Assembly: GCA_947424995.1 (NCBI GenBank)
Contig: CANDYO010000112.1
Span: 1-6,778 of the forward strand
Direction: 5' to 3'
Origin: Rickettsiales bacterium
GTDB lineage: Bacteria > Pseudomonadota > Alphaproteobacteria > Rickettsiales > CANDYO01
Length of the DNA: 6,778 nt
Each line of letters opens with the position of its first letter. The first letter of the stretch is position 1. Below are positions 5,046 to 6,778 of the stretch, in pieces. The notes beneath the pieces were generated by a model. The model did not search any database and was not told the origin of the DNA. It was given only the letters and a program-made list of their open reading frames with translations. Both the position numbers and the translations under genes were made by a program.

Positions 5046-6539
5046 ATGAAAATAATTTATATCATCGCGTTTATTTTAGGAATGATTTGTTCTTTTGGAC
5101 ATCCGCCTTTTAACTATATATTATCTTCTCTATCTTCTTTAGCTCTATTTTTTTACATCTTAGAAACTATCAAAATGCCTAAGCAAGCCTTTTGGTTTTC
5201 CTTTAGTTTTGGTTATGGCTACTATCTTTACAGCCATCATTGGTTCAATGAATCCCTATTAGCCTTTGGTGATGAATTATTGTGGTTAATGCCTTTTGGC
5301 CTATTATTAATCCCAGCGTTTTTTGCGTTCTACTTTGCTATAGCTGGCTATTTAATCAATCGTTATGCTAAAGGCAATGTTTTTATAATTGCTTTAATTT
5401 GGTTAATAATGGAATTCACTCGTAGCTACGGTTACATTGAATTTCCATGGTTGTTAATTGGTTATATCTGGTCTTATTCTGATATTATGAGCCAAAGCGC
5501 TGCTATATTTTCTATCTGGGGCCTAAGCTTTCTTACTATTATTTGGACTGGAGCAATCTATGCAATATTGCAGATATTAAAAGATAAAAATTATCAAAAT
5601 AGTTCAATTGTTTTTATAGCATTGCTTAGTTACATAGGTTGCTATATTTATGGTGATTATCGCTTAAATACCCCCCCTGCCCTTACCGAACAAACCGCTA
5701 AGGTAAGAATTATTCAATCTAATATCGACCAAAATATTTACTCAAGAATGAATGATCGCTACAAAAATCTAATCAAACATATTGATTTAAGCCAAGACGC
5801 TGCCGCAAAAAATATTGACTATATAATTTGGCCAGAAGGCGCACATGAATATAATTTAGATCAAGCTCTATTAAATAAAGTAAAAAGCATTATCCCTAAG
5901 AATGGAGCGCTTATATTTAACTCTACTCGTAGAGAATTAAATCCTTATAAACATTGGAATTCATTATTTGTCATCGATAGCGATGGAAAAATTATCGATT
6001 ATCACGATAAAGCTCATCTAGTGGTTTTAGGAGAATTTATTCCACTGCGAGCTATATTACCATTTATCAACAAGATCACTCCAGGAGCGGTGGATTACAC
6101 CCAAGGCATTGGCGTTCATGCTATTAATGTAGCTCATCCATTTTTGCCTAGTATTTGCTATGAAGCAACTTTTCCTAATAACAACGATCAAACATTTACC
6201 TGGATTTTAAATATTACTAATGATGGTTGGTTTGGTAGTAGCATTGGCCCTTATCAACATCTAGCCATTAGTAAGTTTAGAAGTATTGAACAAGGCGTGC
6301 CAATGGCGCGCGCTTCTTTAACTGGCGTTTCAGCAATTATCGATAGTTTTGGCCGGATAACAGCGCAAATTCCATTACTTAAGGAAGGAGTTCTTGATGC
6401 TACACTGCCCGCCTATATGACTAACTCCACTTATTATCACCATTATGGTTATTACAGTGTGATTCTGTTGATCTTGGTTGTTTTTGGTCTTGAGTTATTA
6501 ATAAGGAAAGCTACATCAATTAAGCGCAAAAATCATTAA
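5046..6539 (+). CDS. lnt: Apolipoprotein N-acyltransferase
   Basis: Lnt transfers an acyl chain from phospholipid to the N-terminal cysteine of apolipoproteins in the inner membrane, the last step of lipoprotein maturation after Lgt and LspA. The product is 497 residues from 5046. The N-terminal half has several membrane segments, with the family motifs SFGHPPFN (16-23) and EFPWLLIGY (132-140). The periplasmic nitrilase-like domain runs from about 220 to 455 and carries the full Glu-Lys-Cys triad: E264 in IIWPEG, K322 in HDKAHLVVLGEFIPL and C371 in SICYEA, followed by NDGWFG and GPYQH. A final membrane helix lies at about 469-487. The frame is open from an ATG at 4977, but that ATG lies inside a repeat hairpin and would add 23 unlike residues, so Met at 5046, directly before the first membrane helix, is preferred. 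No clear ribosome site exists. A TATGAT box at 5000-5005 could be its -10. Confidence 0.95.
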   Translation: MKIIYIIAFILGMICSFGHPPFNYILSSLSSLALFFYILETIKMPKQAFWFSFSFGYGYYLYSHHWFNESLLAFGDELLWLMPFGLLLIPAFFAFYFAIAGYLINRYAKGNVFIIALIWLIMEFTRSYGYIEFPWLLIGYIWSYSDIMSQSAAIFSIWGLSFLTIIWTGAIYAILQILKDKNYQNSSIVFIALLSYIGCYIYGDYRLNTPPALTEQTAKVRIIQSNIDQNIYSRMNDRYKNLIKHIDLSQDAAAKNIDYIIWPEGAHEYNLDQALLNKVKSIIPKNGALIFNSTRRELNPYKHWNSLFVIDSDGKIIDYHDKAHLVVLGEFIPLRAILPFINKITPGAVDYTQGIGVHAINVAHPFLPSICYEATFPNNNDQTFTWILNITNDGWFGSSIGPYQHLAISKFRSIEQGVPMARASLTGVSAIIDSFGRITAQIPLLKEGVLDATLPAYMTNSTYYHHYGYYSVILLILVVFGLELLIRKATSIKRKNH

Positions 6540-6778
6540 GGCACACAGGACTTTCAATTAATCCTTGTAGGTAAGTAACTAATTCGTCTTCTGAATATCT
6601 TTCTAAATCTATAGTTTCAGTAAAAGCAAATAATGTTTTACGCACTATTTCTGGGTTATATTGATATATATACTCTTGAAAATCTTTAGTTTCAGTTTCA
6701 CTTAAGACCGTAAAAGGAAAATAAAAAGCTTTTATATCATCGTAACCCAACTCTTTGAGTTTACCTACAGTGCGAGCA
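6520..6778 (-). CDS. C-terminal end of an unidentified leftward gene (partial)
   Basis: The last 85 codons are visible, ending in TAA at 6522-6520, and the frame remains open to the window edge. A TTG at 6750 could be read as a start, but the frame continues upstream as ARTVGKLKE without a stop or ribosome site, so the gene almost certainly begins outside. The visible part is soluble, acidic and aromatic-rich, with segments YDDIKAFYFPFTV and YSEDELVTYLQGLI and two Cys near the C-terminus. It looks helical and has no membrane segment. I recognise no family. It converges on lnt, and the two coding regions overlap by 20 bp at their 3' ends, which supports both stops being old and leaves no room for a terminator between them. 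Confidence 0.6.
   Translation of the reverse strand, partial: ARTVGKLKELGYDDIKAFYFPFTVLSETETKDFQEYIYQYNPEIVRKTLFAFTETIDLERYSEDELVTYLQGLIESPVCLNDFCA

Noticed and set aside
6748..6750. TTG start for a complete 76-residue gene
   Set aside because: The frame stays open upstream to the window edge with no ribosome site at the TTG, so this is the 3' part of a longer gene.
1..6778. Defence, toxin-antitoxin or secretion system
   Set aside because: No gene in the window carries motifs of such systems. The identified genes are housekeeping genes plus one ankyrin protein.

Overview
This window looks like a piece of chromosome from an AT-rich alphaproteobacterium, most likely a Rickettsiales-type intracellular bacterium. 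Three things suggest this. GyrA carries the extra segment in its C-terminal domain that I know from alphaproteobacterial gyrases. A small ankyrin-repeat protein is present. The spacers contain palindromic repeats of the 'CGTCATCCC...GGGATC' kind that are common in such genomes. The genus cannot be fixed from the sequence alone.

Layout, left to right. Positions 1-64 hold the first 21 codons of a leftward gene with a strong ribosome binding site, cut by the window edge and preceded by a promoter-like dyad (74-114). Positions 133-250 hold a composite palindromic repeat whose inner hairpin also serves as the terminator of gyrA. DNA gyrase subunit A (gyrA) fills 258-3008 on the minus strand and appears intact. 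A putative 53-residue protein (3167-3328, plus) diverges from gyrA. It converges on a leftward ankyrin-repeat gene (3356-3940). A strong imperfect dyad (4022-4087) forms the leader of a rightward LysE/ArgO-family basic amino acid exporter (4115-4741). The next spacer carries a second, larger composite palindrome (4851-4992). It is followed by an apparently complete apolipoprotein N-acyltransferase gene, lnt (5046-6539). Its 3' end overlaps by 20 bp a convergent leftward gene that runs off the right edge (6520-6778).

The genes do not form an obvious operon. They alternate strands and belong to unrelated processes: DNA topology, amino acid export, lipoprotein maturation and a possible host-interaction protein. 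This fits the scrambled gene order of Rickettsiales. I found no complete new multi-gene system. The least explained signals are non-coding. They are two paired inverted repeats with conserved ends and variable centres, a structured leader before the exporter, and an operator-like dyad at the left edge. The start codons of gyrA, lnt and the exporter all needed reconsideration, and the longest open frame is probably wrong for lnt and the exporter.
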